Origin: Rhizophagus clarus
Taxonomy: Eukaryota > Glomeromycota > Glomeromycetes > Glomerales > Glomeraceae
DNA length: 64,000 nucleotides
Assembly (NCBI GenBank): GCA_015698045.1
Contig: BLAL01000193.1
Location: forward strand, 372,001 to 436,000
Direction of reading: 5' to 3'
Each line of letters begins with the position of its first letter. The first letter of the stretch is position 1. Below are positions 39,854 through 53,479 of the stretch, piece by piece. A model generated the notes under the pieces. That model did no database searches. It had not been told where the DNA came from and was given only the letters and a program-made list of their open reading frames with translations. Made by a program: the position numbers and the translations under genes.

Positions 39854-40060
39854 TTAAGTATTTTGCACTAAAGTCATTTCATTATTATAATTATATGGTA
39901 GTTCAGCGTGAGAATCGATGTGTTCATATGGGCAGCTGCGAACTAGGTCAACTTGTTCAGACGAATAAGTCGCAAAATATCGTTTGGTGATAGGTTGTTC
40001 GCGCCCAAGTTTTTCGCGAGGTTTGCCAAACTTATAAGCGGACTTTCTTATCGTTAACAA
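39854..40060 (-). CDS. Possible exon of unknown protein
   Basis: The minus-strand frame ends with a stop at 39854 and has varied, protein-like composition (SAYKFGKPREKLGREQPI, then YFATYSSEQVDLVRSCPYEH). It remains open upstream without an ATG for at least another 10 codons, so it may be the last exon of a gene. No domain recognised. It lies about 30 bp from a MITE-like element starting at 40091. Confidence 0.3.
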   Translation of the reverse strand: MLTIRKSAYKFGKPREKLGREQPITKRYFATYSSEQVDLVRSCPYEHIDSHAELPYNYNNEMTLVQNT

Positions 40061-40090
40061 ATGATGTCGTAAATGAGTATAGTATATAAC

Positions 40091-40475
40091 ATATGTTGTG
40101 CGTCATCTATCGGTTTAGATGACAACTGACGCGCGTCAGATGTAAACGTCTATAAGAAAACTTTTTTTTTGCTAATAATTGCCTCCAATACCATATGTGG
40201 ACTTGCACGTCATGATGAATTACACACATCCTGAAAATATTACATGAATCCGACTCATAATAAATTATATACTTTAAACAATCTTATATGCTATAGTAAA
40301 CATTAAATTTTTTTAGTCTCAATGTATCTTAGATGTCTAAGTAAACTTGTTTTTAATCTTTGTAAACATATAATTTTAAATTTCAGCATAAACGAATGCA
40401 TATTCGTGATAATATTCTTATTTAAAAATTCAAAATTGGCATCTGACGCAAATCGACATTTGACGCACAACATAT
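40091..40475. mobile_element. MITE-like element with ATATGTTGTGCGTCA ends
   Basis: ATATGTTGTGCGTCA at 40091-40105 is repeated inverted at 40461-40475. Further pairs inside (CGTCAGATG near 40134 and CATCTGACG near 40439) extend the inverted symmetry. About 385 bp with no coding capacity. Target duplication not resolved because the flanks are TA-rich. Confidence 0.6.
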
Positions 40476-40723
40476 ATATAAAATAAACTCGTTATAAATT
40501 TTTATTTAAACAGATAATAATGCGTTGTGCAAGTCATTTGTGCTAGAGCCTAGCGGAAGAAAATATATACAGGCATGCTTAATCGTTTAAGGAACTAATA
40601 TCCAAACAAACTATTTTAAACTGCGAACTTATTTAATGGTATGCCTAATTAACTTGCAATCTTTGCATAATAAGAATATCATTAATTGGCCCCATGAAGA
40701 TTTAAGGCATTTTTTTAATGTGT

Positions 40724-40972
40724 GATACGAAAATGTGTGGTGTAGGGTGGTGGGTGTTGTGTAGAGTACGACACCCTATGTGACACAATACACAGATGAT
40801 AAATAACTTAAACTGGCCAAAATTATAATAACGCGGGCCATGATGTTATTTATCACCTGAGTATATTTCACACCCTTATACGTTTTTGCAATAGTGTATA
40901 TGTTACACACCGCTAAATATCACCATACACTACACAGTTGGTTGACCCTACACTACATGTTTTCGTCTTATC
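40724..40972. mobile_element. Nested-palindrome MITE
   Basis: The left arm GATACGAAAATGTGTGGTGT pairs with the right end with several mismatches over about 40 bp. An inner perfect pair, GATAAATAAC (40798-40807) with GTTATTTATC (40845-40854), makes the whole 249 bp a foldback structure. No coding capacity. Confidence 0.6.
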
Positions 40973-40979
40973 GTTTTTT

Positions 40980-42940
40980 AATCTGGCGATTTCAATTGAA
41001 ATTTGAATTTCCCTTGTCGATATTCTTGGGCATCACTCGATCTCCGACGGACAATATTTTTTTGCGTAAGGATCATTTAATAACCTAAATAGCAATATCC
41101 GATATCATAATATTTTTGGCATTTATATGCTGAGCAAAATTTGGGATGACTTTGTAAAAGTTTAACGTCATTTGTTTTACGGAAGAAATGAAAGAAATGT
41201 GTTCTTTATAGCGGTTTGAAAATTCGTGGTTAAACGCGTAGCATGAAAGTGAATTTTAACACGAATCTATATTCTTTGCGCTCTATCCCTATTGGAATTA
41301 CTTTACGTTGACAAGTCATGCATGATTGCATTTGTAGAATTAGGTATATTTGATAGTAGATAGTTTATGAACAGTATCTCCCTTTATTCGATCGGATCGA
41401 TCAAGAAAAATTAGGAATATGTAAGTTTAGAAAAATATCAACAGAAAAATAGTTTTTAAGAAGCGGAAATCAATGATGAATTTCAGATTTATTTGTATTT
41501 AATTGTTTTTAAATAAGACAAATGAAAAAATTTCACATTTAATTTTGCAACTACAGTAGGTCTACATCCGGGACTTATATCTTCTTTGCAGAAAATCCTT
41601 CAATAGCGTAACGATTCAAAAATTCTTTGCTCTAACGTTTACATTTAATTAGGATTGTTATAGATGTGATAATGACAACTGATGATTATTTGGTTTATAT
41701 CCTATTTGTAAATAATGAATAGTGATGATTCTTGTTACAGTTCTTGTTTTAAAGGCTGTCAGATCATAAGACAATTCTTCAGAATCCATTTACATGATCA
41801 TATCATAAATAAATCGATTGTAGTACCAGTCTCTAGTAACTAATAAATTTTTTGTATTATTTTTATAAAATATTTGATACGGACATACTATTACTGTTAG
41901 TATTTTTTTGTAAATATGTCTTTGCGTCTCTTCATGGTTTTATAATCCATAAAGCACTAAAATGTTTTCTGTGATTTAGTCAGACCATCTCATATAGTTT
42001 AAGAAGAAAAAATTTTTTTCTAGTAACTTTTCATCTAAACATCGGGATTCTATTATAATTTATTAAATTGAAAATTTGAAAGTAATCTATCTGATTGATT
42101 TACGTCGATATACGATTTCCAGACAATGATCAACATGCCGATCTGGTCGATATAATGATGAACAATATAGTTCACATGGTGGCTATGAACATTTATTATA
42201 TTATTTATAGTTATATTTTATTTTATTATATATTATTTTCTTAATTAATATTTTTAATAACATTGTGTATTTTATTGTAACAATCGGTAGACAATTAGCA
42301 CAATAGCACAATAGTATTCGTCGTCTATTTTTTTATAGTTCGCGTAATGACTTATATATGAAGTTCTCCCCTAAAATCATTAATTAATAGTCACATTGTC
42401 CCTTCGTCACAAATGAAACAATTCCGATTGTTGATGTGATGTATTCATAGTTCTTTCTTTTCTTCCACCATGTCTTGAATGGGAAATTGTGTGATAATAA
42501 AAAAGAACATGAGTAAACGAGAAAAGAGAGTAATCGATAGTTTACACGATTAATAACACTCCCCTTTACTCCACTTTCGCCCTTTGTCTACCGGTGTACC
42601 TATATTTTATTAATAAAATATATCTTGTTTCTGCCATATAACATCGCATATTTTTTCTTTTGCCTTGTTTGTATTAACGATTTTTGTCAGCGTTGTCGTA
42701 TCATCGAATTATAGCCGCTTATTAGAGTATTGCTCAACGATTCTTAACGTGTAAATAGAAGAAGTCGTCGAAATACCTGTTGAAAGAGGTATAATTTTGA
42801 TACAACCGGAACTAAACCCCTTTCTGTTACCATTGTATTAGAGACGAACAATCGGTAACAATGGCAAAAAAACTGCAGTCACGTGATATCGATACTCTAA
42901 CCTTCGGTACCGATAGTAACTTTAAATTTTTGTTTTACCT
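40980..42940. other. AT-rich stretch, no gene recognised
   Basis: Only short frames without motifs. I see nothing that supports a gene or RNA. Confidence 0.4.
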
Positions 42941-42946
42941 ATCGAT

Positions 42947-43162
42947 GTGATAGCGATAGCTGCTGTACCTAAGAATCGACGTCGTAGAATGAGAGAACGA
43001 CACAAAAAATTAACGGAAGAATACGAAATCGCTTTAAATGAATATAATATTATCCTCCAGAACCGTTTTATGATCAATAACAAGCGCTTAATGATAACCG
43101 GGTTAGCTATTCTGAATCATCCGACCATAATAGATTACCTGTACTCCAAAGAAACGGCTTAA
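42947..43162 (+). CDS. Basic/helical hypothetical protein or exon
   Basis: The frame reads VPKNRRRRMRERHKKLTEEYEIALNEYNI and onward, ending LNHPTIIDYLYSKETA at a stop at 43160-43162. The Arg-rich start and amphipathic helix look like real protein. There is no upstream ATG in frame beyond the GTG at 42947; the internal ATG after RRRR gives about 57 residues, and an AG acceptor at 42954-42955 would make it a terminal exon. A nucleic-acid-binding role is possible from charge only. Confidence 0.35.
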   Translation: MIAIAAVPKNRRRRMRERHKKLTEEYEIALNEYNIILQNRFMINNKRLMITGLAILNHPTIIDYLYSKETA

Positions 43163-43916
43163 TCCCGTAGATCTTGTTAAAACTGATGATCGTTGGTCGA
43201 AGACGCGATGGTTCTAATTTTTCTTTTTTTTTTGTTTTTTGGTTTTTTTATTGATTTTAATTTAGTACGTTTTAGTGGATCGTTTTAAATTAATCTTATT
43301 TTTGTTTTGTTTTATGTCCTTTTATCCACTATCTTTTTACAATAGTTTTTTTATTTTCATTTACTTTTATTTTCTACAACTGAAAATAGTGTGAAACATT
43401 CTTCATCATATAGTATTTACACGAAGCAGATTCATAGAATCTGAAAGAAAAATACAATACGTTTAATTTCGTTATTTTTTTTCTGCTACTCGCATGTTTC
43501 GGGATAAGTTAGAGTATTACTCTAACTTCTTAAATCGGGGCGAAGCTAGGTTTTTTAATTGTTAACAGTTATTAGTTATTTGTTTATTCTGGGTTTATAG
43601 TTTAACTTATACTACTCTGTGCAACCATTCACATTCATATTAAAATAAAGTAAAATAAAATAAACTTTTAATTTTTGTTTTCAAAAATCAAAAATAAGCA
43701 ATGATGTACATTAATGGTGTATAAAAAAATAGGAATAAAAACATGAGATTATGACATGAAAATAATAATTTCATTATTACAAGTCACAAATATGAGCCTA
43801 AAATGAGTGGAAATAAAGATAAATAGGAAAAATTTCCGGTGTAAATTTTTGTTATAAATCTTGCATCTAATTTGTAAAGTACATTTCAAAAAATTGAAAT
43901 ATCTATATGCGCCCAT

Positions 43917-44096
43917 CAAGGAGATGCGCCGTCAAAGCAAATGGAAAAGGGACGACCCACATTTCCGAAGAAGAATAATAAGGCGCCTTCGAAGAAGAAA
44001 CGTAAATTCAATAATGGAGGGCGATCGGCTGAGGAAAGCAAGCTTTGGTTTAATTGCATTTCGACTATTCCCTTTTATTTTGTAGATAGATTTTAA
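43917..44096 (+). CDS. Possible basic C-terminal exon
   Basis: One frame reads QGDAPSKQMEKGRPTFPKKNNKAPSKKKRKFNNGGRSAEESK and stops at 44094-44096, with an NLS-like KKKRK. A second frame over the same bases (43861-44085) is also open and Arg-rich, so which frame is used, if any, is undecided. No homologue recognised. Confidence 0.25.
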   Translation, partial: QGDAPSKQMEKGRPTFPKKNNKAPSKKKRKFNNGGRSAEESKLWFNCISTIPFYFVDRF

Positions 44097-46500
44097 TTTT
44101 TATTTCGTTTTCGATAGTGTTTTCTGTTGGAACATCTTTTAAGTAGCACAGAGAAAAGTTATTGCAATTAGAGTTTAGATAGAGATAGGCTAGATAGATG
44201 CCCATATTAACTTCCTTTTTGTAGATGAATTTTCAACGCAAGTTTATTGATTCAAGAACAAAAAATTGTTAGTGATAGCACCCGTTATAATTAGGTACAA
44301 CGTGTATTTAAACATGGTATAGTATCGAAATCGAACTAAATTTAATTCTTATATGAAATTTGTTTCGTTAATAAAGAAATGCATTCCAAATTGAAAAAAA
44401 AAAAAAGAATTATTCAGATGCACTTCATTTAATATATTATAAACTATTTATATACTCTTACAGTCTTTTTTTCTTTCCTTTTTTTAGGTAATCATATAAC
44501 TTTATTTATAATTTGTATGAGAGAATACATACAAAATCCTGTTATACATAAGAAAAAACCAAAGGTTTAAATTTTATACCTATAATACAAACACATAAGC
44601 CCAAAATATCGTAAAGTATCGATTACGTTAACACTGAGGTGTAATTTATGCACAATGTACTGTCTCTTTTTGCGTTACTTAACCTCACCAATTCAGTAAA
44701 ATCCCCATTGGAAGAACGTAAAAAAAAAAAAAAAACTATCTACATACAAAAATATATAGGTATATCTAAAGCTATTTGTGTAAGAAAAACAACTCTTGCG
44801 GTTTTTATTATTGTATATAATATATATTTATTATATTTACTGATTATTATTTTTTTACATATTTACTACATTTACTGAATATTTGAACGTGAAAATTTTG
44901 AGAAATTGAAATTTTTTTTATCGTCCGTCCGATAAGATCGTCATCACATGACCACAATTTTTTTTTACCATGGCCACTTTTCAGATAACCTACATTTAGC
45001 AGTCAGCATAATTTTTTTGTTTAACAATAAGAATGTGTGCATAAATAAGAAATTCAAATTCAAAATTAACTTACTAAGATATAGAGATGTAAATCATAAC
45101 AAGTGTCCTGCTAACTATTCGAGTTGTTGCAGATAAATAGAAAAAACAAAAAGAAATGGCAAATTTCAACAACAGTATGATAAACAGCATCACAACATAT
45201 CATTGATCTCATTTTTAATTAACTATTTAATTAAACTATTTTTGATCATTATCATATAAGCTTACGATAAGTACTAGTTGTAAAAAGTATGTTGTTCAAT
45301 GTGTTACATGTCGGTATATAACTAAGTCGTGTGTATCCGATATGGTCTATGATAATTTTAGCGTAATTTTTTCCAAATTTATTTTAAAGCAACGATATTT
45401 TGATAATATCTTTCGCTAACATATTGTATCATCGTGGCTGTGGCAATAGTTGGGCTTGTTGTAATTGAAAATATTTGTGTGCTGTGCAAAATTACGCAAG
45501 AATACACGGAATATGGCGCAATGGCGTAGTAAGAAAAATATTATAAATAGTTAGAGTATTCATTGATTTGAATTTTTTGTCCTTTTTTTTTTCTTTTCCC
45601 TTTTCTCTTCCCCTTTTTTTATTTTTTATTTTTTATTTTTTTCTTTTTCTTATTCTCAATGCATTAATAAATTTAGACTTTAATATATATTCTCATGCTT
45701 TCAAGCATCTAAGATTAAATCAAATGTGATTTGCGATTAATGAATTAATTGAGCCGAAATATATTTAACGTCGTATAATAAATATTAACCATCAGTAAAA
45801 TAACATATATATTCTCTGTATACTTGTAATTTTTTTATTCTCTATCAAACTGACAATATTAGAATATGTATACAAGAATTCAACTATATACACATATGTA
45901 CAGTATATCAACAACATAATTTCTACATAATAAAACAAGACCAGGAAATAAAATTTAACAATGTTATATAAAAGAATATGTCACTACGTCACAATTATTT
46001 ATAAATAAAATTAATATTATATTAAACATAATTATACTACAATTCTCAACTTTACCGATGGACAACGCCACTGTCGATTACATCATTTTAATATCAGCGA
46101 ATGCTCATTATGGTACAACGAGAACAATCTATTAATCTTCCAAATATCTTCAGAAGTCAATAGAAGTTTGCTCAGTTGTGAAGGATGCAAGAAAATGAAA
46201 AGTCAAATGAAATTGCAACGCAAGTTCAAATAATGAAGTGAATTGTAGCATAAAATCAGTAAATAAAATAATGGATGAATAGAATTATCCAACTTAATAA
46301 GTATAATTTTTGAATTTCACAGATAACTATTTCAAAATTTTGAAGATTGAGGCGACAATATAACCAATAATAATGGGTTTGTCACTTCACTCACACACAA
46401 AATGACTGTAATTCACCAAATAAAAACAGCTTTACACAAACTTCCTCTGCAACCTTTTCAATGATTGCAAAAACCAGATAATCCTTTATAATAATACATT
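44097..46500. other. AT-rich stretch, no gene recognised
   Basis: Poly-A/T tracts and short frames. No motif or repeat of note. Confidence 0.45.
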
Positions 46501-49290
46501 ATCACGACCTTATGGTAATATTAAAGGTATAGATCAAGGAGAAGTTATTGTTCTGCTTGATGTTAGTTAGTAGAATTATATTATTCTGTAATGAATATCA
46601 ACTACGCTTTATATTATACTGAAAAAGGATATTTTTTAACGAAATATGTTTGCATACAGTAAAAATTTTAACATCAGTCATGAGATATTGACAGTATACA
46701 AAGATCGATTTACCCTCTCCTATGGATCATTTATTACGATCCGATGTTCGACGCATTGACCAATTAGATAATTGAAACATTATGCAAGTCTTATAATGGA
46801 TTATGACATGGACATATAATAAGAAAAAATAATATAAATAATTATTTTTCATTTTGATACAAAATCAATTCATACAACTAAATAAACAAAAAGTGATCAT
46901 TGATATTATAACATTGCATAGCACATACCATTAATCTGATGGTGATGTTTAATAAGAAAACAAAATCTTTTGTATATTAAGTAAAAATAACATCTGTACA
47001 TTTTATATTAAGAAGATTCTGACTCTTGCTACGCATGATGGTAGGCGTGCATGAAAGAACTAGCAATTTCATAGTGGATAATAGCATTTAGGTCTACTTA
47101 CTGATAAAAGAGAGTAAAACCATAACTTTAATGGAGAATGAATTGCAACACAAGACATGAAAAAAGCATATGATTCTATAAACCTAAAAACAATATTTCT
47201 CCTTCAGACCTAATAATATTATGGAAGAGGCAATCAATTTAAGTGACTTAGTTATAAAGGCACTTGTTGATTTATAATTTTTTGATTTTACCAGATAATC
47301 TGATATAGAGATAGAATCAACTTAAAAATAGAAATATTAATATTTTTATTACACATAAATTTATCAAAAGATCCGAACATTCACATTATTTATAAAGGTG
47401 AATCTGTTCTGTTTTTTGATAAAGAACAAGTTGTAGGAGGATTAAAGCAATTAAATACCAGTAAAAATGGGAATTCAACAATTTAATCATTAAATATAGA
47501 TAATATTAGTTTTATACATTATTTTATTATTACATTTAAAACGTAAAACAACATCAATTCAAAAAAGTTAGTGATGCAATTCATTCTTACTATAGACAAA
47601 GTTATATGTACTGTTTTGTAGCAAACAATCACGAAATAGTTACACGTTTAGGGCGATAAACCAACATTTAAAATCATGTAAGCATTATAATCGTTGCACA
47701 ACATACCAATGATGATCAAAATACGTTAAAGACGACTCTTTAGCCAGATAAGATAGCAAGATTAACTGTCATAAATATGAACACACTAATTATTATTAAT
47801 AATAATGATTAAAATGAGCTTAATGAAATTGAAGAGGAAAGAGTCGCTCGAGAATTCATACTGCGAGATTCAAAGTGAACCTAAGTAAATCAGGGTGTGA
47901 CAAATTCTTTAACACATGCAGTATATTATATTTAACGCTATGATTATAATTCAGGATATGCAAAAAGCATATAACTTAATACAAATAATAGTCATGAATT
48001 ATAGTAATGCAATTTATTATAGTATGGAATTTAATCATATACTAAAAATTTGTACCTAAAGGTATATGAAAGATGAAAGAATCATCCGAGAATATTAAAT
48101 TTAAAAGAATTTTGAAAGATAATAATTTGAAAGATTAGATCATAACAACTATTAATCCTGATCATAGAAATTTTAAAAATTTGGTTTCTTTAGAAAATCA
48201 CAATTTATCAAAACATTCTTGAAAATTGTGTAACTGCCGAAATCAGAGCAGACAAAAATCAAACTTTTCTTCACTGATGTTATGAACAACAAATAAGTTT
48301 ATTCTAATTATTTTGTTACATATCAATTGATTAATTAATAGGAAGAAAGAAACAAAATGAAGCATTATTAAAAATCAATATTTAAATAGAGTAAAGTAAC
48401 CTTTATACAAAGGAATAATGTTATTTACATACTTTATGGTTAAAGAATATCTTAAACAAATATGGCATGATAATTTAGTTATTGCAATTATATAACTGAC
48501 AGATTTTATATACAACTGTTTTTTAACTGCTAAAGTCCGTCAAGATCAGTAATTGTTTGAATTATGCAGTATGTTCAAGTTTATTTCAAATATTCCATTT
48601 GAAGTTATTACTCCTACCATTAAAACTCAAAAGAAATACGAAATGAAACCAGCTCAGTATATTAAAGATTTAATCTTTAGACCCATTAGCTTAGCTGCAA
48701 AACTTTGTACAATGTGACTGAAGCTATAATTTCAGAAATTAATTCAAATAATTTACTTATTTCTTATGTTTTAATAATATAAATTATATATAAAGGACTG
48801 AAATGAGAGCAAAATACTTGATGAGTAACACTGAAAACAGTTTGGATGAAACAAAGTTGATATTTTATTGAAAAAATTATTACATTATTAAAGACAAATT
48901 CGATCAGCCAACAAGATCGAAACGAACAATACGGATGAGTCTCTTGTTACATCATCATCTACTGATGTAAATTATAATAATATTTATTACATCTAAAGCT
49001 TTTAAATAATGTATCTTTAATATTTTAAGACAAAATTCGTCTATGGGACGAAAGTATCAAAAATTAATGGTCTCAATATTGAATTATAGATGTGCAAAGA
49101 TCTTTAAAGGGAGCAATGTTCTCAAAGGTAATCAGTTTGCAGGATTACCTGAAAAATCAACTTTTGAACCAATTAGCATAATAAATGAGGACATTCAAGA
49201 CATAGTAGAAGAAAAGAAAGAACTATGGCTTCTTGCTTTGGACATGCCCAAAACTTATGACCGAGTTAATATTCTTATATGTAAATAACT
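46500..49290 (+). mobile_element. Fragments of decayed LINEs
   Basis: RT pieces occur in broken plus-strand frames. 46712-46760 reads WIIYYDPMFDALTN after SP, with a 2-base gap. 47154-47203 reads QDMKKAYDSINLKTIF, the motif A region. 48660-48710 reads FRPISLAAKLC. An open block at 49043-49288 has VLKGNQFAGLPEKSTFEPISI, then LWLLALDMPKTYDRVNI, again the RT fingers to motif A. The presence of two motif-A copies means at least two LINE insertions. All are inactive. Confidence 0.65.
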
Positions 49291-49299
49291 ATAGTATTC

Positions 49300-52200
49300 T
49301 TTCATGGCACACAAACTTAAACACGGCACCATTATTACCATAGTTAGAAAAACCAAAAGTGCCATTGGAGTGTAACTTCCATAAATAATTCAATATAATA
49401 TTTATAGTGCAATTGTTTAGAACGATTGTTTAGGCAAAGTCATTGACTATGAGACATCTACCATGAAATAATATATATAGATTGAAAAAGAATCTTCTTT
49501 ATAAAGGATTTAGACTCATGAGCTGGTGTTTAAACGAAAAAATTAAGGATTAAACATTGGAACTCATCAAGTCTTTTCAAAGAAAAATACTGAAAGTTCA
49601 AGTTTAAATCAAACCGAGGCAATATATATACTGATTGCTAAAAATCATAAGTAGATAAAATATCCAATTTAACAAAGTATTTTTTTTAATTTAAAAATTT
49701 TTTGATTAATATTTGTGAAATTTTTTCATAATTATTATATTTAATTATATATTGTTTATTTACTTATTTTTTTTTCATTTTTTTTTTTTTTTTTTTTTTG
49801 ATATATATATATTTTATTTTATTTTTTTTTGATATATATATATATTTTTTATTTTCTTTTTTGGTTTTATTCTAATTTTTAAAATTTTTTTCTTTCGTAC
49901 TAAATTTACTAAATTTAAAATCATTTATTTTTTTAACAAAATTTAAATTTATCCACATTTAATCCTATATTACTTTATCAAATAATCCAAATAATCATAA
50001 AAAGTTTATACTTTGTTGTTAAAGAAATAATTTCATTTATTTTTATAAACAAATTTATAAAAATATAGGATCAAAAAAAAACATTATCTAGAATAATATA
50101 ACTGACAATGAAAAAAGGTGGATGGAGAGTAACACAATGATGGCGGTAATCAAATCAAATTATTTTACTCAGTGGAAACTACTTGAGGTAGTGAAAAATT
50201 AATGTCATGTGTTCTTATAAAAGGATCACTTGCACCCGGGTGATTTTGCTTATATAATAGATATAATAGTGCTTTATTCTTGATAACAATGATATGACAT
50301 TTGTCTCTACAGTTCTAATTATATATAACAATGGATCTACTCTAATGGAAGTAAACTCTACATCAGTGTGAACCTACTCAAGAGCAATCACCATTTTTAA
50401 TAGCAACTAAAGTTCCAAATAATAAAAATCACGTTACAAAAACTTGTAACTTCAAATTAGTAAAGTGAATACAACTTTGCAAAAAGGTAGAAAATAGGTC
50501 ATTATTATTATTTTTATTAGAAAACTCCCTAGCAGCAGCTTGAGTATATGTTATACATAATGCAATAATGCAATATCGAATACATATCAAATTATTTTAG
50601 ACAAAAAACAAAGTTTAATTGGTTAAAGGACACCTCTTAAACATAAAAAAAAATTATGGAAATTTGGAGCAATAGAATACCTCTTTCTAATGGGTATATA
50701 TAGACGAAGATTTGCCTCTAAACAGAAGCCGTGAGAATAATTCAAAGCTATAAAGTTTGAGAAAATTTAAAGACACAGGAGTTACAAGTGGAGAAGAAGA
50801 TATATTTCCAAGCTCCATTATGTTAGAATGAATATCCAGAGTTTCATACTAACCAACAGAATATGGAGGATAAATAATATTACTGCATCGTTATAAAAAA
50901 TTATGGAAAGAAATTAAAGAGAAAATTACAATATAAAAATAGACATATGCTTAATTATGATATTTATCATCAGAATTATATCTCTTTAAATACTAATCAA
51001 CCATAATATGAATCCTCGCTTAAGATCACTCAGAATCATCCTCACTTTAGCTCATATATTTATACTATTAGAATAAGACCTTTTGTTAAAAATGGATACT
51101 GGTTAAAGTTAACAACAGCAGAACAAAGAAAGATCCCAGTCTCTTTAATTATAGTACAAATTTAAACAAAATATTAATGAGTTCAGGATTGAACTATTAA
51201 ACAAAAAACATGACATCATCAAACCATGGAGCAAGGACAAATATATTGAGTAATGTTCTTTTCAAATATTTTTACAGTCTGAATTAGAATAGCAAACTGA
51301 ATAAATATTTTAGAGCAACCTCAGAATGTTTTGGAAGATGGTACCCTGAGAATTACATCATATCAACTTTATATTAAAATAAAGAACTTGAAAAAAAAGA
51401 CAATATAGACAGTTTTTAGAATTCCATTCATATGAAGAAGATATTCAAATTATGAGATTGGTAAATTTTAGAATAAGAGAATCCTTTTTAAACAAATTGA
51501 ATATCAAATTTTTCAAATTTTTTCTTTATTTAGTTTTTTTGATATTTTTCAATTACCATGGCCAGGAACGATCTCGATCACGCATCAACTTGTTCTTATA
51601 AAAGCTTAAAAGTTGATTCAAATGTAATATAAAGTTCCTAGAGAGAGCGTATATGATGCAGAGATGTATCAAATTTTAGTGAATATGTTAAAGTCATATT
51701 CCCGAGGGTGTTCATTAAAAAAAAAAAAAATTTTAGTGAACAACTCACATGAACTTCACAAAAATAATGTCAGATGGTAAATATTGAATTAAAGTCCAAG
51801 TTTAAGGAAATACTTTATGGTGAATAACCAAACTTATATATTAGAGTTTTTTCTTGACAAGAAGTTAATTAATTAAAAGTTACTTCTTTTAACGGATACT
51901 ATAAATTAACATTATTTAATAATTTAAAATTACAAATTGTTATCTTCATCAATATTATAAAAAATATTATAACCTTTATAAAGTTTATTTAAAATAATTT
52001 TTTTTTTTTAAAAAAAAATTTATCTACTTTTAATAGTAGCTGCATTATTATATTAGTCCCTCAAGCATCTTGCTCTTAGTTTCTTTATTATTCATAAGCT
52101 TTCTTCCCCTATTAAATTTGAAAATTATTCATAGATGTATTTTAATAGGAAAATATGCAAGTTCGTATCTTTCTATTGACATTTTTTCTAAAATTTCTTT

Positions 52201-53350
52201 GTAAATAGTAAAGAATTTTTACTTTAATAATATGATGAAGAATTCTACCTATAAGTCAAATTAAAAAATCTCACATCACCCCTTAAAACACCACCTTTTA
52301 TTCTTCATAACTGCTAGAAATCATAATCAATTCCCTAAATTTATATTTGCACCAACTGGTGTCGCAGCGTTTAATATTCATGTTGAAACTATAAACACTA
52401 TAATAACACTCCATCAATATTCCTAAATTTACAATATAATCTGGTATATATTACGACTAACTTTTTTAATGAAATAAAAAAAAAAATGGATATTTGGATG
52501 AAAATAATGGAAAAAAATTATTAAATATTTATGAAAATATATAATAATTTCTGGACTCTCATATATGGATGATACAAATTTTTATTACATAGAATTGAAG
52601 AGTACTAGATTCATTCACAATAGTATGTATCATTGAATACCATCAACAAAATACTCACAAAAAATTTTAACAAATATTAGGGTTACTCATGTAATGTCAG
52701 AGCTGGATGAACATATAATATATTATAATGTCTATTCTGCACAATTCATTGATCATTTAAAAAATCAAAGTTTACATCTTAATGATAGCTAATTAAAAGA
52801 TTATAAGATCTAGATGTTTACAAAAAAATCAGCATATGAATAATATATGAATAAGAAATTGTTTCAAGAAATTATAGAATAGGAGAATGAGCCATATACG
52901 AAATGATACATCAAAGACACTGACACCAGAGGGATAATCTCTGCAATAAAAATAAACCAGAAGATGAAAAGAAGAGTTACATTTTTTTTTTATTTTTTGG
53001 AAAATAATTCGTATCATTATTATTTGAATTGAATGTAATACAATTCCTGCTAATCTAAATTAAGATTTAACATGTAAGCTTATTGCAGCTTTAAGCTCTC
53101 TTATACTTACAAACCAATTTAATATTAAGAGCAATGCTTGTTTTCCCAGAACTCATAAATTTATGGAATGGATTTAGATATAAATGAGGTGTAGTGAATG
53201 CAATGAACAGTTCTCAATATTGATTTTCGGGGAAGAATATTAGGGACTGACATTTCAAACATCACAATCGAGTTAGGGGGATCAATCTGAACTAGCTGAA
53301 TAAAAGAAAAATGATCCCCTTAATGGTGGTGGGCATATACCATATATACC
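49300..53350. other. AT-rich repeat debris without identifiable gene
   Basis: Low-complexity A/T sequence including (TA)n/T-tract blocks at 49740-49860. Scattered short frames may be old LINE pieces, but no conserved block could be named. Confidence 0.4.
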
Positions 53351-53353
53351 AGT

Positions 53354-53470
53354 GAACTTTCAATTCTTTGTGAAATGGCAAGAGATTATTTGACAATCCA
53401 AGCCACAAGTGTTTACAAGCTTTTCTTTATTGCTAGCCGTACAATAAAAGTGCGTGAATATTTGGCACTT
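53354..53470 (+). pseudogene. hAT transposase dimerisation-domain fragment
   Basis: The frame reads ELSILCEMARDYLTIQATSV, then ASRTIKVRE. This corresponds to the C-terminal hAT dimerisation block, in which LS.LARDYL.IQATSV..ERAFS..G is typical. Only about 39 codons remain and the SERAFS segment is degraded (YKLFFIAS). A relic of a hAT transposon. Confidence 0.6.
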
Positions 53471-53479
53471 TTTGACCAA

